In this document: piece by piece, positions 31,497-32,293 of the stretch
Position numbering within the stretch: the first letter of the stretch is position 1
Layout: the number at the start of each line of letters is the position of its first letter
The notes under the pieces: model-generated
Database searches by the model: none
What the model was told of the DNA's origin: nothing
The model's input: the letters and a program-made list of their open reading frames with translations, nothing else
Source of the DNA: Gemmatimonadota bacterium
GTDB taxonomy: Bacteria; Gemmatimonadota; Gemmatimonadetes; Gemmatimonadales; GWC2-71-9
NCBI GenBank assembly: GCA_022562295.1
Contig: JADFPO010000031.1
Location: 1-32,293, forward strand
Direction of reading: 5' to 3'
DNA: 32,293 bases
Program-made: the position numbers and the translations under genes

Positions 31497-32293
31497 CTAG
31501 TTCCGTATCCCCGCCGCTACACCCTCCGGCCCCAAGTTCCGCCAATGCGGGTTGGGTCCCGGTAGCTGGCGTGGCCACTCCTCGGCCAGTGTGTTGCCAT
31601 CGTACAGCCGGCCGTTCTTCATCACGTACATGATCGCCACGCTGTTGCGCAGGTCTTCGAGCGGATCGTCGTCGAGCACCAGAATGTCGGCCAGCTTCCC
31701 GACCTCCACGGTGCCGAGGTCATCACCGAACCCGATTGCCTCCGCACCATAGATGGTGGCCGCGCGTAGCACGTCGTGGTTCGAAGCACCACCGGACCCC
31801 ATCGCCCATAGCTCCCAGTGGTAGCCCAGTCCCTGAAACTGGCCGTGACTCCCTACCGCGGCGCGTGCGCTGTCGCTCAACAGTTTATTTATGAACTCGG
31901 CGTGCTTCGAGAACACGTACTCCTCATCCAGAAACCATCCTCCGCGGCCCGGGCTTCCGCCGGCGCCGGTACCGCGCCGCCGCGTCCGCGCGTCGACGCT
32001 CTCGTGCGGCGTGAATCGGCGGAGCTTCTCGTTTGCGTGGGGGTTCTCTTTTGTGTAGAAGTAATTCTCCCCAAACGGGCCGCCGTACGATACCAGCAAC
32101 GTGGGGCTGTTGGTGGTTTGCGACGCTTTGAAAAGCTCTACGACGTCGTCGTAAATCGGGGCAATCGGTAGCGCGTGCTCGATACCCGAGTAACCGTCAA
32201 TGGCGTGCGTGAGATCCAGTTTGAAATCGAGCCCACCTTCGGTGGTCGGCATCAACTCGAGTTCCTTAGCAGCCTGGATGATCCACTGTCGTT
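31497..32293 (-). CDS. Amidohydrolase (prolidase/imidazolonepropionase-like), C-terminal part
   Basis: About 265 residues, open through the window end (frame continues upstream as RQWIIQAAKELELMPTTEGG), so the 5' end lies outside. Motifs: LDLTHAIDGYSGIEHALPI with the metal-region histidines, SPTLLVSYGG, KLRRFTPHESVD, VGSHGQFQGLGYHWELWAMG, AATIYGAEAIGFGDDLGTVE and GKLADILVLDDDPLEDLR. These match the amidohydrolases usually annotated as Xaa-Pro dipeptidase-like or TolB-linked proteins. Substrate unknown; the metal site lies partly outside the window. It ends near 31497, convergent with the exporter and the regulator relic. Confidence 0.85.
   Translation of the reverse strand, partial: RQWIIQAAKELELMPTTEGGLDFKLDLTHAIDGYSGIEHALPIAPIYDDVVELFKASQTTNSPTLLVSYGGPFGENYFYTKENPHANEKLRRFTPHESVDARTRRRGTGAGGSPGRGGWFLDEEYVFSKHAEFINKLLSDSARAAVGSHGQFQGLGYHWELWAMGSGGASNHDVLRAATIYGAEAIGFGDDLGTVEVGKLADILVLDDDPLEDLRNSVAIMYVMKNGRLYDGNTLAEEWPRQLPGPNPHWRNLGPEGVAAGIRN

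Noticed and set aside
1-32293. CRISPR arrays, tRNA and rRNA genes
   Set aside because: No regularly spaced repeats with unique spacers, and no stretch resembling tRNA or rRNA was seen.

Overview
The window is about 60% GC bacterial DNA with a Gram-negative style gene set: a TonB-dependent receptor with a carboxypeptidase-regulatory-like domain, an outer-membrane beta-barrel, an RND/MMPL exporter, a LolA-like periplasmic protein, a large two-subdomain FtsX permease and a prolidase-type amidohydrolase. Fragments of a BTAD/TPR regulator with the C-terminal signature DPIRSNPRFQAL suggest Gemmatimonadota or a close relative. That is an inference from gene style, not a proven placement.

Layout. 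Positions 1-4453 hold the end of an FtsX-type ABC permease and a TonB-dependent receptor. Positions 4330-5680 are a graveyard of gene pieces: the 3' end of a D-aminoacylase-type amidohydrolase with a frameshift and a stop, an IS21-like terminus, an IS110-type transposase tail, a frameshifted piece of a PEP-synthase-like dikinase, and the C-terminus of an outer-membrane barrel. The last two resemble intact genes further along, so they look like relics of a second copy of the main cluster.

Positions 5803-26148 are the centre of interest: a divergent lipid-type cluster. On the minus strand are an ACP, a class III aminotransferase fused to a cyanobacterial-AAR-like acyl-ACP reductase, and a fatty acyl-AMP ligase. 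On the plus strand is one tightly overlapping run of eleven genes: two three-domain dikinases (ATP-grasp, middle, swivelling His), an RND/MMPL exporter, a CDP-alcohol phosphatidyltransferase, a CarS-like CTP transferase, a UbiA-type prenyltransferase, a phosphatidylserine decarboxylase homologue, a LolA-like protein, an outer-membrane barrel, a cytochrome P450 and a GNAT-like acyltransferase. The shared intergenic region has a symmetric set of four 7-bp sites (CGTCAAG, N4, CGTCAAG, N7, CTTGACG, N4, CTTGACG), with -10-like elements at equal distance on both sides. This is the geometry of OmpR/PhoB-type activator boxes.

My reading is that the minus arm turns a fatty acid into an ACP thioester, then an aldehyde, then a long-chain amine, by analogy with TamA/TamH of tambjamine synthesis. 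The plus arm builds a CDP-activated lipid, adds and decarboxylates a serine headgroup with a set of families matching the archaeal polar-lipid pathway, and exports the product to the outer membrane. The end product is unknown.

Positions 26149-27370 are again debris: a TPP-enzyme fragment, a truncated SRPBCC gene with a good terminator, and a second copy of the permease 3' end. That copy and the original bracket about 26 kb as direct repeats. Positions 27508-32293 hold a membrane protein with an XRE regulator whose predicted transcript is leaderless, an MddA-like methyltransferase, an AT-rich repeat, a MATE exporter between two regulator relics, and the C-terminal part of an amidohydrolase that runs off the window.
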